The notes under the pieces were generated by a model, which was given only the letters and a program-made list of their open reading frames with translations, had not been told where the DNA came from and did not search any database. From contig DASZDG010000044.1 of NCBI GenBank assembly GCA_035942255.1, forward strand, positions 89,483 through 153,482: DNA of 64,000 nt, given 5' to 3'. The DNA comes from JALZEG01 sp035942255. Its GTDB lineage: Bacteria; Actinomycetota; CADDZG01; WHSQ01. The translations under genes and the position numbers were made by a program. Each line of letters opens with the position of its first letter. The stretch's first letter is position 1. Below, piece after piece: positions 35,887 to 44,553 of the stretch.

Positions 35887-36759
35887 ATGGGGATGATCCT
35901 CGGAAGACACAAGGGGGCGGCGGCCGGGTTGGCAGCCGCCATGTTTGCAACCGTCGCGTTGATGGCTGCTCCCGCGGCTCACGCCGCGACGTGCGTGACG
36001 GTTCCGGGCTCCACGATCGGGACCGACGTCTCGATCGCGGGCCAGAAGGCGCGCGTGCCGGCGATCTCCGGCATCCAGGTCTGTGCCGGCACGGCCACGG
36101 CACCGATCGTCAGCGTCCAGACGAGCGGGGGCACCTGTACGTTCGCGTGCCTGTCGGTCCTCCTCGGCGGCGACGTCGACGCAGAGGGCGTCTCGATCTC
36201 GTACCGCGAGGACGGCGTCCTGCGGACGGTCCCGGTCAACCCTCCGCCGGTGGACGGGCCGGCCACGACCTGCCTCCTGAGCGTCGGCTCGCCTGACGCC
36301 CCGTACCCGGACTGCTTCATCGCGATCGGTCCCGAGCTGGGTAACCCGGTAGGCGACGCGCAGCCGGTGATCGACGGCGCGGTGGACACAGCGCTGGACG
36401 CGTACGCGGACGCGATCGAGACCGCGGGAGACGCGTACGCGCTCGCCTGCAACCGGATCCCGACCGCCTACGACCAGTACGGCTACGGCTACGAGTTCTG
36501 CGACGACGCGGTCGGCTGGACCGTCGTGATGACGTCGGGCGCGACCGAGATCGCCTGCGACGCGATCCCGGACATGCAGGACCCGTACTCGGGATGGAGC
36601 TACAGCTTCTGCACTGACATCTTCGGGTGGGTCGACGCAGCCGTAGATACCGTCTACTGCAGGGCATTCTGCGACGACGTCACCTACACCGTGATGCGGG
36701 CGGTCTGCTCGCAGCTCGAGCGGCGGGACATCTACCTCGCGGCCTGCAACATCCGATAG
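35887..36759 (+). CDS. Secreted Cys-rich protein, paralogue of the 25431-26252 gene
   Basis: 290 residues. Signal peptide to about APAAHA; the mature part begins ATCVTVPGS. It shares a beta-rich N-terminal module with the 25.4-kb gene: SGIQVCAGT, GTCTFACLSV, VSISYREDGV and CLLSVGSPDAPYPDC. Its C-terminal half has repeated patterns with Cys and aromatic residues (YGYEFCDDAVGW, WSYSFCTDIFGW), about 14 Cys in all, so several disulfides outside the cell are likely. Function unknown. It ends at a strong terminator. Confidence 0.73.
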   Translation: MGMILGRHKGAAAGLAAAMFATVALMAAPAAHAATCVTVPGSTIGTDVSIAGQKARVPAISGIQVCAGTATAPIVSVQTSGGTCTFACLSVLLGGDVDAEGVSISYREDGVLRTVPVNPPPVDGPATTCLLSVGSPDAPYPDCFIAIGPELGNPVGDAQPVIDGAVDTALDAYADAIETAGDAYALACNRIPTAYDQYGYGYEFCDDAVGWTVVMTSGATEIACDAIPDMQDPYSGWSYSFCTDIFGWVDAAVDTVYCRAFCDDVTYTVMRAVCSQLERRDIYLAACNIR

Positions 36760-36765
36760 CGAAAT

Positions 36766-36797
36766 AAGAAGCCCCCTCTCCGGAGAGGGGGCTTCTT
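36766..36797. terminator. Bidirectional terminator
   Basis: A 15-bp perfect stem (36766-36780 with 36783-36797) around a 2-base centre, with TTCTTC on one side and TTCTTATTTC on the other. It lies 7 bases after the secreted-protein stop and 6 bases before the stop of the convergent gene, so it serves both. Confidence 0.92.
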
Positions 36798-36802
36798 CGC
36801 GC

Positions 36803-37384
36803 CTACCCCTGTTGCCGGTCCGTCCAGGTCGCTCCGGCGGAGTGGAACGTGATGTTCCCGCTGCCCGCAACGGCGGCGACGCCGATCGACAGCGACAGCG
36901 CGGTGAAGATCTGCCACCTCGTGTTCGACCCCGCGGGGTTCCGCGGCGAGAACGTGTTCGTCACCCGGGTAGGCCCGACCCACTCCTCGCGCGGCGAGGC
37001 CCAGTTGCCGCTGAACGCGTCCGGCATCGGACCCCCGTCGATGATCCGCGTGCTCCCGTCCCACACGTCTATCTGGCTGACGAAGACGGTGTGGGGCTGG
37101 CCGCCCGAGCGGCTGTCGCTCGTGAAGAAGAAGTAGAAGTTCTCGAGGAACATGTCGCGGTCGGCGAGCCGCGTGATCGTCGGTATCGCGATGTGGAACC
37201 AGTTGGAGTGAAGCGGCCTCGACTCGTCCGGGCTCGCGGAGACGCGGAATGTCTTCCCGTATCCCGTCGCGAGGCCGACCACGTCGGTCCAGGGGCGGCC
37301 CCCGACCTGCTCGAGCCGTCCGTCGCCCGCCAGTCGCTCCGGCACCGCCGTGTTCCCGTGTGCCCGCGTGAACGTCGTCGCCAT
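36803..37384 (-). CDS. Unknown 193-residue beta-rich protein
   Basis: The ATG at 37384 follows GGAGGGA; a longer frame upstream is not needed. There is no signal peptide. The sequence is rich in aromatic and Thr/Ser residues: NWFHIAIPTITRL, FLENFYFFFTS, HTVFVSQIDVWDG, NITFHSAGATW. It looks like a beta-sandwich, perhaps lectin-like. I have no firm family name and infer no function. It ends at the shared terminator with the secreted protein. Confidence 0.7.
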   Translation of the reverse strand: MATTFTRAHGNTAVPERLAGDGRLEQVGGRPWTDVVGLATGYGKTFRVSASPDESRPLHSNWFHIAIPTITRLADRDMFLENFYFFFTSDSRSGGQPHTVFVSQIDVWDGSTRIIDGGPMPDAFSGNWASPREEWVGPTRVTNTFSPRNPAGSNTRWQIFTALSLSIGVAAVAGSGNITFHSAGATWTDRQQG

Positions 37385-37449
37385 GCGCGTCCCTCCTCTC
37401 TCGTGGTGAGACCACCTCACCCTGGAGGAGATGCAAGACGTTCGGCGAC

Positions 37450-37468
37450 GCCGCGTCTGTCACGCGGC
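37450..37468 (-). terminator. Weak hairpin after the rho-rpmE operon
   Basis: A 7-bp stem GCCGCGT/ACGCGGC with a CTGTC loop, 24 bases past the stop of the DUF1385 gene. There is no T-run on the minus strand. It may end the long cDPGS-rho-DUF1385 transcript; the evidence is only the stem. Confidence 0.35.
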
Positions 37469-37491
37469 TTACTAACGGCTAGAGGACGGCT

Positions 37492-38442
37492 CTACGCTAC
37501 GGGTGAGTCCGGGACGTCCGTGGCCTTCGGGTCCGGCACGTCGGCGGCCACGGCCTCCATCGCAGCGATCGCCACCTCGATCTGGTCGAGCGACGGCGGC
37601 TTCGTCGTGATGCGCTGGAGCGCGAGGCCCGGGAGCATCGAGATCCGGAAGAACAGCGACTTCTCGTTCTTCGACGCTAGCTTTATCGCCTCGTACGAGA
37701 TGCCCGCGAGCACCGGGATCGCCGCGATGCGGATCGCGATGCGCGGGATGAGGCCGAGGTCGGCGAAGAACACGTCGATGACGAAGTGGGCGAGGATCGT
37801 CAGGAACAGGACGATGAACAGGAAGTTCGTCCCGCACCGGACGTGCAGCGTCGAGTACTTGTCGTCGATGAGCTTCGGGTCGAGCGGGTCGCCGTTCTCG
37901 TAGGCGTAGATCGTCTTGTGCTCGGCGCCGTGGTACTGGAAGACCCGGCGGACGTCCTTCATCAGCCCGATCAAGAGCAGGTAGCCGACGAACATCGAGA
38001 GCCGGATCCCGCCCTCGATGAGGTTCGAGACGAGAGGGCTGTCCTCCGCGAGGTTCCCGACCAGGCCTTCGATGGCGCGCGTTCCCAGGACGGGCAGCGC
38101 GATGAAGATCGCCGAGAACAGGACCATCGCGGTGCCGAGGGTCCATCCGAGCGTCTTCTCGGAGACCTCTTCCTCCTCGTCGAGCGCGTGGTTCGCCGAG
38201 ATCATCAGCGCCTTGATGCCGATCGCCAGCGACTCGCCGAGGACGAGGCAGCCGCGCGCCAGCGGCCACTTCAGCCACGGATGGCGCTCGGCGACGCTGG
38301 GGAGGGGGTGCTTCTCGACTGCGATCGTCTCGTCGGGCTTGCGGCACGCGACGGACCACGACGCCGGCCCCCGCATCATCACGCCTTCGAGAACTGCCTG
38401 GCCGCCGATGGACGGCCGCGGGGCCGGTGTCTGCTCGCTCAT
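37492..38442 (-). CDS. DUF1385-family membrane protein (YqhQ-like)
   Basis: 316 residues. IGGQAVLEGVMMRGP at the N-terminus is the DUF1385 signature, and FQYHGAEHKTIYAYE with RCGTNF follows in the conserved core. About four to five membrane helices. Function is not established for the family; the His/Glu/Cys residues suggest a metal-dependent membrane enzyme or transporter, as inference only. It is the last gene of the operon containing rho and rpmE, its usual neighbours. Confidence 0.88.
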   Translation of the reverse strand: MSEQTPAPRPSIGGQAVLEGVMMRGPASWSVACRKPDETIAVEKHPLPSVAERHPWLKWPLARGCLVLGESLAIGIKALMISANHALDEEEEVSEKTLGWTLGTAMVLFSAIFIALPVLGTRAIEGLVGNLAEDSPLVSNLIEGGIRLSMFVGYLLLIGLMKDVRRVFQYHGAEHKTIYAYENGDPLDPKLIDDKYSTLHVRCGTNFLFIVLFLTILAHFVIDVFFADLGLIPRIAIRIAAIPVLAGISYEAIKLASKNEKSLFFRISMLPGLALQRITTKPPSLDQIEVAIAAMEAVAADVPDPKATDVPDSPVA

Positions 38443-38458
38443 CCGGTGAGTGTAGTGA

Positions 38459-38746
38459 CTACTGCTCGGCGGGGGCGGGAGCCGCCGCCGCGTCCGCCGT
38501 CGCCGTCTCGCCGGCGTCGCCCTCCGCGGCCGCCCCACGCGGCTTCGTGCGGTTGGCGTACTTCTTCTGGAAGCGCTCGACGCGGCCCCCGGTGTCCACG
38601 AGCTTCTGCTTGCCCGTGTAGAAGGGGTGGCACTGGTTGCAGAGCTCGACGTGCAGCTCGGCCTTGACGGAGCGCGTGGTGAAGGTGTTCCCGCACGAGC
38701 AGGTGACCTTCGTCTCGATGTAGTCGGGATGGATGCCCTGCTTCAT
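38459..38746 (-). CDS. rpmE: Ribosomal protein bL31, zinc-binding type
   Basis: 95 residues. The zinc ribbon is CSCG plus CNQCHPFYTGKQK, so this is the C+ (zinc-bound) form. The tail after KKYANRTK is about 25 residues of Ala/Glu-rich extension, longer than usual. It bridges the ribosomal subunits at the central protuberance. Its ATG overlaps the TGA of the small membrane gene upstream. Confidence 0.96.
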   Translation of the reverse strand: MKQGIHPDYIETKVTCSCGNTFTTRSVKAELHVELCNQCHPFYTGKQKLVDTGGRVERFQKKYANRTKPRGAAAEGDAGETATADAAAAPAPAEQ

Positions 38747-38907
38747 TCCTCGTCCTCTCTAGCGGTACTTGCCTCTAATGCCTCACGGCGTTTGCGTGCC
38801 TTCTCGTACGCGATCGAGGCCCGCGCCATCACCTTGAACGTCAGCAACAGCGCCCCGACCAGGCCGATGATAAGCAGCCATTGCGGCAAACCCAAGCCGA
38901 ACAGCAA
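38743..38907 (-). CDS. 54-residue single-helix membrane protein between rho and rpmE
   Basis: The frame starts with TTG immediately after the rho stop codon (TAG-TTG), with AAGGGGG just before, and its TGA overlaps the rpmE ATG by 4 bases (ATGA). The protein begins MLFGLGLPQW, has one membrane helix (LLIIGLVGALLLTF), then a basic, charged tail rich in Arg, Lys and Glu. The exact fit between two genes on the same strand argues that it is translated. The family is unknown. It could be an anchor or a small regulator. Confidence 0.75.
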   Translation of the reverse strand: MLFGLGLPQWLLIIGLVGALLLTFKVMARASIAYEKARKRREALEASTAREDEE

Positions 38908-40632
38908 CTATTCCCCCTTGACCGGGGCCTTCGCTATCTCCCGCAGGAACTGTGCGTTCCCCTGCGTCGCCTTCATCTTGTCGATCAGGAGCTCGAGCGC
39001 TCCCCCGTCGGCCAGGGCGTGCAGGACGCGGCGGAGCCTCCAGACGAGCTGCAGCTCCTCCGGCGTCAGCAGCAGCTCCTCCTTGCGGGTGCCCGACGCC
39101 TGGATGTCGATCGCCGGGAAGATCCGCTTCTCGGACATCCGGCGGTCGAGCTTCAGCTCCCAGTTACCGGTCCCCTTGAACTCCTCGAAGATGACCTCGT
39201 CCATCCGGGAGCCGGTCTCGACCAGCGCGGTGGCGAGGATCGTCAGCGACCCGCCGTGCTCGATGTTCCGTGCGGCGCCGAAGAACTTCTTCGGCGGGTA
39301 GAGGGCGGTCGAGTCGACACCACCGCTGAGGATCCGGCCGCTGGCCGGCGTCGCGAGGTTGTACGCGCGGGAGAGGCGCGTGATGCCGTCGAGCAGGATC
39401 AGGACGTCCCGGCCCATCTCGACCAGCCGCTTCGCCCGCTCGAGCGTCAGCTCGGTGACCTGGATGTGGTCGTCGGAGGGACGGTCGAACGTCGAGTAGA
39501 TGACCTCGCCGTCCACCGACCGCTGCATGTCCGTGACCTCCTCGGGCCGCTCGTCTACGAGCAGCACGATCAGATGGGTCTCGGGGTTGTTCTTGCGGAC
39601 CGCGTTCGCGATCTCCTTCATGACCGTCGTCTTGCCGGCCTTCGGCGGGCTCACGATCATCCCCCGCTGGCCCTTCCCGATAGGCGCGATCAGGTCGACG
39701 ACCCGCGGCGTGATCGACCGCGGGTTGTCGGGCTGCTCGAGCGTCAGACGGTCCTCCGGATACAGCGGCGTGAGGTCGGCGAACCGGACCCGGTGCTGGA
39801 CCTCCTCCGGAGGCAGCCCGTTGATCGTGCGTATCTTCAGCAGCGCCTGGTACTTCTCGGACTCCTTCGGAGAGCGGACGGAGCCCTGGACCTCGTCCCC
39901 CTTGCGCAGATGGAAACGCCGCACCTGCGACACCGAGACATACACGTCCTTGTCGCCGGGCAGGTAGCCGCTGGTGCGCAGGAAGCCGTAGCCCTCGGGG
40001 AGCAGGTCCAGCACGCCGGTCCGGACCTCCGCGTTCGGGTCGTCCTCGGCCTCGAGGTCCTCCCAGCGCTCTTCGCGCATGTAGTGCGGGACGGGGCCTC
40101 CGCCACCGCGGCCGCGGCGCCTCCGGCGGCCGCGCTCACCGCGGTCACCGCGGTCGCCTCCGCCTCCACCACCACCGCCGCCTCCACCGCGGTTGTCGCG
40201 GCCGTCGCGCGGCTCGGCCTTCTCGCGCGGGCGCGACCGGTTCTCGCGTCCCTGCGGGCGGCGCCGCCGGTTCTGGTCGTCGGGACGCCGGTCGCGCTCG
40301 TCGACCGCGCCGTCGTCGCGCACGGCCGTAGGCGAAGGCGCGCCCTCCCCCGAGGGAGCACCGGTCTGCGCGGGCTGGCTTGCGGCGGGCGCGTCCGCGG
40401 GGGCCGCGGATTGCTCGGGCGCAGGAGGAGGCGAGACGGGCGCCTTCTCGCGCGGCTTGCGCTGGGGCGCGGGAGCGGGCGCGCCGCCACCGTTACGAGA
40501 CCCCCCTGCGATCCGGTCGACGATCTCGGCCTTCTTCAGGCCGGTGACCTTCAGGTCCATCGACTTCGCGATCTGCTTCAGCTCCGAGACCGCTTTGGCC
40601 TCGAGGACCGAACGGTCGACTGTGTCTGCCAC
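38908..40632 (-). CDS. rho: Transcription termination factor Rho with Arg/Gly-rich insert
   Basis: 574 residues, longer than E. coli Rho because of a disordered insert (about 45-190) rich in Arg, Gly, Asp and Pro, as usual in actinobacteria. The N-terminal Rho_N helix domain is followed by the insert, the OSB fold RNA-binding domain (EGYGFLRTSGYLPG), and the RecA-like motor with P-loop PPKAGKTT and VLLVDERPEE. It unwinds RNA from polymerase to end transcription. The start is GTG, 9 bases after the transaldolase stop, so it lies in the same operon as the cyclic-diphosphoglycerate genes. Confidence 0.97.
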   Translation of the reverse strand: MADTVDRSVLEAKAVSELKQIAKSMDLKVTGLKKAEIVDRIAGGSRNGGGAPAPAPQRKPREKAPVSPPPAPEQSAAPADAPAASQPAQTGAPSGEGAPSPTAVRDDGAVDERDRRPDDQNRRRRPQGRENRSRPREKAEPRDGRDNRGGGGGGGGGGGDRGDRGERGRRRRRGRGGGGPVPHYMREERWEDLEAEDDPNAEVRTGVLDLLPEGYGFLRTSGYLPGDKDVYVSVSQVRRFHLRKGDEVQGSVRSPKESEKYQALLKIRTINGLPPEEVQHRVRFADLTPLYPEDRLTLEQPDNPRSITPRVVDLIAPIGKGQRGMIVSPPKAGKTTVMKEIANAVRKNNPETHLIVLLVDERPEEVTDMQRSVDGEVIYSTFDRPSDDHIQVTELTLERAKRLVEMGRDVLILLDGITRLSRAYNLATPASGRILSGGVDSTALYPPKKFFGAARNIEHGGSLTILATALVETGSRMDEVIFEEFKGTGNWELKLDRRMSEKRIFPAIDIQASGTRKEELLLTPEELQLVWRLRRVLHALADGGALELLIDKMKATQGNAQFLREIAKAPVKGE

Positions 40633-40641
40633 TTTCTCGTC

Positions 40642-41322
40642 CTACCCCTCTTGCATCGAGGGAGGAAGCTCGCCCAGGTGGGGTTTCGCCTGCTCCCAGT
40701 CGTCGGTGAATCGCTTGAATCCCGAGTCGGTCAACGGATGCCTCACGAGTGACTCGAAGACCTTGAAAGGCATCGTCGCTATGTCAGCTCCCAGGCGCGC
40801 TGCCTCAGTCACGTGGATTGGGTGCCTCAAGCTCGCCGCTAGCACCTGGGTGTCGTAGCCCTGGACGCCGTATATCTCGCAGATGTCGGAGATCAACCGG
40901 AGGCCGTCCGTGGCGACGTCGTCAAGCCTACCCACAAATGGGCTGACGATGTAAGCCCCTGCCTCCGCGGCCAGGATCGCCTGTGCCGGAGAGAACGCCA
41001 GTGTGACGTTCACCTTGATGCCGTCGTTCGCGAGCTGCCGGGTCGCGGCGAGCCCGTTCGGGGTCAGCGCGATCTTCACCACCGCGTTGTCGGCCATCTT
41101 GGCGATCTCGTGGCCCTGGCGCACGAGCACGTCGGTGTCGTCGGACGCGGTCTCGATGGAGACGTCGCCGTCGACGAGCGACAGGATCTCGCGCACCAGC
41201 GGCAGGAACCCCTTCTTCTCCTTCGCGATCAGGCTGGGGTTCGTCGTCACACCGCGCAGCACGCCCCACCTCACGCCCTCCCGGATCTCGTCCAGGTTCG
41301 CGGTGTCAAGAAACAACTTCAC
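40642..41322 (-). CDS. Transaldolase / fructose-6-phosphate aldolase, short type
   Basis: 226 residues, the single-domain TalC/MipB size. The Schiff-base lysine is in VVKIAL (K83); TTNPSLIAKE, NVTLAFSPAQA, SPFVGRLDD and ASLRHP are family blocks. It handles sugar phosphates in the pentose-phosphate pathway; whether it is a true transaldolase or an aldolase cannot be told by eye. It overlaps the 2-phosphoglycerate kinase by 17 bases upstream and touches rho downstream. Confidence 0.93.
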   Translation of the reverse strand: MKLFLDTANLDEIREGVRWGVLRGVTTNPSLIAKEKKGFLPLVREILSLVDGDVSIETASDDTDVLVRQGHEIAKMADNAVVKIALTPNGLAATRQLANDGIKVNVTLAFSPAQAILAAEAGAYIVSPFVGRLDDVATDGLRLISDICEIYGVQGYDTQVLAASLRHPIHVTEAARLGADIATMPFKVFESLVRHPLTDSGFKRFTDDWEQAKPHLGELPPSMQEG

Positions 41323-42337
41323 GCGTGCCTCCTCCTTCGACTTCCACGGTCTCCTGCGGCTTCGTCCGCCCCACGGCCTCGACCGCCTTCTCGATGAGCT
41401 TCTCGTCGGTCCCGCCGACCGCGACGCCTTTCTCGACCGAGTCGAGCGCCTTGTTGATCACGTGGTCGATGACCTCCGACAACGTAGCGTCGAGGTCGTA
41501 GTGCGAGATCATCGGGACGCCTCGCATCAGCGACGACGACGCCATGTACTTCTGCAGACGGCGGATCTTCTTGAAAGCGTTCAGATATCTCTGGCCACCA
41601 CGTCCGCTCGAGTCGCGGCCCCGCCGGAAGAAGTGGCTACGGTGCAGGTCCTCGTCGTCGATCGTGATCAGCAGGGGGACGATGATGGCCTTGTCGCTCT
41701 CGACGCTCTGCAGGAACCCCGGGACGAGGTGCGCGCCCTCGAGGATCATGTCGGTGCCTTCCTGGATGGCGCGGTCGATCAGCGCCTGCGCGCCGACGGC
41801 GACCGCCGCCGCCTGCTCGCGGAACCCGATGATGAGCTTGTCGCCGGAGTGCGGGATCGGCTGGCGCACGGCACTGTCGGCCTCGAACGACGACGCGTAG
41901 AGCGTCGGGAACATCTCTTCCGTGAACGCGCTCCGGAGCACCTCTCGCACCGCGTCGGTCGACACGACGCGGGTGATGCCGAGCCGGCTCGCGAGCTGCG
42001 TCGCGATCGTCGACTTGCCGACGCCGGTCGCGCCCCCGAGCAGGATGATCAAAGGGATGTCGAGCTCGGCCACCGACTGCCACTTCACGAACGCCTGCGC
42101 ATAGGTCTCGCCGGCCTCGCGGCGCAGCACCTGCACGGTGAGGTCCCGCAGCTCCTCTTCGGTCACGTACGGAGAGCCCGAGCCGCGCAGCTCCTCCTCG
42201 ACCTTGTTGGCGACCGCGTAGGCGCGGCCGGGGCCGAGGCCCGTCGCCATGAGCGACGACGCGGTGAGGCCCTTCGAGTAAGGGAGCCCCCGCTCGCTCT
42301 CGGTGATGAAGATGTGCTTACGTCTCTTCTCGTTCAC
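41306..42337 (-). CDS. 2-phosphoglycerate kinase with ATP-cone domain
   Basis: 343 residues. An ATP-cone-like N-terminal domain (about 8-95) precedes the kinase. The P-loop is GGATGVGKST (101-110), and STDAVREVLRS, EGAHLVPG and RRGRDSS follow. In Methanothermus fervidus this enzyme makes 2,3-diphosphoglycerate from 2-phosphoglycerate as the first step to cyclic 2,3-diphosphoglycerate. The next step's gene lies directly upstream and overlaps by 20 bases, so the two enzymes are made together. The pair makes a compatible solute known mainly from hyperthermophilic archaea. Confidence 0.9.
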   Translation of the reverse strand: MNEKRRKHIFITESERGLPYSKGLTASSLMATGLGPGRAYAVANKVEEELRGSGSPYVTEEELRDLTVQVLRREAGETYAQAFVKWQSVAELDIPLIILLGGATGVGKSTIATQLASRLGITRVVSTDAVREVLRSAFTEEMFPTLYASSFEADSAVRQPIPHSGDKLIIGFREQAAAVAVGAQALIDRAIQEGTDMILEGAHLVPGFLQSVESDKAIIVPLLITIDDEDLHRSHFFRRGRDSSGRGGQRYLNAFKKIRRLQKYMASSSLMRGVPMISHYDLDATLSEVIDHVINKALDSVEKGVAVGGTDEKLIEKAVEAVGRTKPQETVEVEGGGTREVVS

Positions 42338-43715
42338 GAGCCTCTTCTCGGTACCTCTCCTCGGCGAGAGCTGCTGCCCGGCCGAGCATTGCCTCGAGGT
42401 CGCCGCCGTCGACGGGGACCGGCACGTTGTCCATGTAGATCACGTCCATCCCCGACGCGAGGGCTTCCCTGGTAGCGACGTCGATCCCGGCGGCCTTGAT
42501 CTCGCACAGAAGGACGTCGGCCTTGCCGGCCTGACGCAGCTCCTCTTTCAACCTGCCCCGGTCGGACAACGAGTGGCTGATGCCGACCACCTTGCAACCG
42601 TGCTCCTGCTCGAGGTGACGCTCGATGGATTCCCCTGCTGCCTCAGGGGCCGTAGTCGCGACGACCACCTCTGCTCCCTCGACCGAGCGAGTCGGAGTAG
42701 GACGGAACACGGTTCGAACCAGCTCGATCTCGTGCTTGGGCCCCGCCGACCCCTGTGCGGTCTTCCCGTTCGAGCGGAACGAGTCTCGAATGAGGGAGGT
42801 TGTGCGGGAGACCTGAGAGAGAGAACCGAACGGCTCTTCGCACATAGTAACGACGACGAAGTCCGCAAGCAACAACCTGTACGGCCCCATGTAGCCGCTC
42901 AGGTACTCCTCCGGGATCGACGCGGGGACCACGAGCAGGCTCGCGTCCGCGTGGCACGGCGGGATCGACGAGCCGGACCCCTCGAGGAGGAGGAGGTCGC
43001 CGGGGAGGTCGTTCGCGATGGCGATGCCCTGGGCGACGTTCGAGATCTCGACGCCTCCGGCAAGGCCGCCACCGCAGCGCCTGCACCCCACGGTGGGGAC
43101 GCGCCCCAGCAATGCATCCTCAACGTAATCGGAGGCCGCGTGCTTCCCGGAGTCGGCCATGGCGAGGAGGTCCCGGGGCTCGAGCGCGACCTCGTCGCCG
43201 CGCAGCACCTCCGGCTCGGGGGGGCCGCCGCGTCCCATCGCGACGATGACGGAACGGCGTCCGAGCTCGGTCAGCGTCCTGGCGGTGAACCCGGCGACGG
43301 CGGTCTTCCCGGTGCGCTTGCCTGTACCGATCAATGCGAGCGACGCCTTCGTGCACAGGCGCGGGCGGGGGGGCGGGGAGAACGAGAAGTCCGCCCCCCG
43401 GTATGACACGCCGCGGTAGAGCGCCACGCTGGCGAGCGCGTGTCGCTTCCGGTAGTCGAGGACGGGCTCGTCCGACAGGTCCACGACCTCGTCAACCTGG
43501 TGGGCGCTCAGGAAGCGGTCGAGCTCGGCGCGCGCGTCCTCGCCCAGGACCACCTCCACGTCGCCGTACGCCTGCACGCCCTCCGCCGGGAGCTTCTCGC
43601 GGCCCCCGACGAGCAGTGCAGCCACGACCTCGTCCCCGCCTGCGGCGAGCTCTTCGAGAGCGGACTCCACCACGGGCGGATAGTGCTCCCCGTCCACGAC
43701 GGCGAGATAACGCAT
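42318..43715 (-). CDS. Cyclic 2,3-diphosphoglycerate synthetase
   Basis: 465 residues. P-loop GTGKRTGKT (130-138), with LLLLEGSGSSIPP and MGPYRLLLADFVVVTMCEEP as family blocks. The enzyme closes 2,3-diphosphoglycerate to the cyclic phosphoanhydride using ATP. Cyclic 2,3-diphosphoglycerate protects proteins and stores phosphate in methanogens. It is the first gene of an operon running through 2-phosphoglycerate kinase, transaldolase, rho, rpmE and DUF1385. A strong CCGGAGG ribosome site lies before the ATG. Confidence 0.9.
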   Translation of the reverse strand: MRYLAVVDGEHYPPVVESALEELAAGGDEVVAALLVGGREKLPAEGVQAYGDVEVVLGEDARAELDRFLSAHQVDEVVDLSDEPVLDYRKRHALASVALYRGVSYRGADFSFSPPPRPRLCTKASLALIGTGKRTGKTAVAGFTARTLTELGRRSVIVAMGRGGPPEPEVLRGDEVALEPRDLLAMADSGKHAASDYVEDALLGRVPTVGCRRCGGGLAGGVEISNVAQGIAIANDLPGDLLLLEGSGSSIPPCHADASLLVVPASIPEEYLSGYMGPYRLLLADFVVVTMCEEPFGSLSQVSRTTSLIRDSFRSNGKTAQGSAGPKHEIELVRTVFRPTPTRSVEGAEVVVATTAPEAAGESIERHLEQEHGCKVVGISHSLSDRGRLKEELRQAGKADVLLCEIKAAGIDVATREALASGMDVIYMDNVPVPVDGGDLEAMLGRAAALAEERYREEAREREET

Positions 43716-43820
43716 GGCGATACCTCCGGAAATAGATGAGTAGGCCGGCGCGACAGGCTTACGGAACGTCCCCCTGGGGTAACCCTATGTGACCAGAGAA
43801 CGCTCGTTCGGAGGTCAATC

Positions 43821-44525
43821 ATGTTCGGTCGCAGCAGATCCGAGTCCCCCGCCACCACCCGCCACGACACCAGGAGGTCCGCTCCGCTCGCCGCCCGCGG
43901 CGGCGTGTCATTCGGGGCGATCCTCACCGGCGTCGTCGTCGCCTTCGGCGCGATGTTCGTCCTCACCGCGGTGATCTCCGGGATCCTCGTCGCCCTCGGC
44001 CTGAGCGAGAACCTGACGCCGGGAGAGCAGGCCGACGTCGGGATCGCGACGGGGATCGGCCTGGTCGCGGCCCAGTTCCTCTCCTACATGTGGGGCGGGT
44101 ACGCGGCCGGACGCATGAGCCGCGGTGCCGGCGCGGCCAACGGCGCGCTGGTCGCTCTGCTCGCGCTCGTGGTCGGCGTGGCCGTCGGCGCGATCGCGGC
44201 CGGGATCGGAGCGACGGAAGACGTCAGGACGCCGTTCAACTCGAGCCAGCTCCCCGCGGACGGAGAGGTCCTCCGGTGGGGGGCCGGGCTCGCCGTCGGA
44301 GCGCTTGCCGCGATGTTCCTGGGCGGGATCCTCGGGGGCTCGATGGGCTCCCGCTGGCACACGAAGCTCGAGCGGCGAACGGTGCAGGAGCACGAGGGGG
44401 CCGCGCCCGCGGCCCCCGCGGCGACACGTGACGGTGCCGACCGGCGGGAGGGCTCGGGGGCCGAGACGATCGACCTCCGCCACAGAGACGACGAGAGGGT
44501 TACGACCACTGGCCGGAGGGAATAG
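43821..44525 (+). CDS. Four-helix membrane protein with polar C-terminal tail
   Basis: 234 residues from an ATG after CGGAGG. Four hydrophobic helices rich in Gly and Ala (about 30-58, 72-100, 106-128, 155-176), with a GGYAAGRM segment typical of TIGR04086/YrzE-like glycine-zipper membrane proteins. The C-terminal 50 residues are charged and soluble. Function unknown. It is transcribed divergently from the cDPGS operon. Confidence 0.75.
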   Translation: MFGRSRSESPATTRHDTRRSAPLAARGGVSFGAILTGVVVAFGAMFVLTAVISGILVALGLSENLTPGEQADVGIATGIGLVAAQFLSYMWGGYAAGRMSRGAGAANGALVALLALVVGVAVGAIAAGIGATEDVRTPFNSSQLPADGEVLRWGAGLAVGALAAMFLGGILGGSMGSRWHTKLERRTVQEHEGAAPAAPAATRDGADRREGSGAETIDLRHRDDERVTTTGRRE

Positions 44526-44553
44526 ACGTAGCGAGCGGATCCAAACCCGCACC

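Noticed and set aside
43716..43820. Stress-sigma-like promoter (GGGGTAACC) before the cDPGS operon or the membrane gene
   Set aside because: The matching upstream GTTT-type element at the right spacing is missing.
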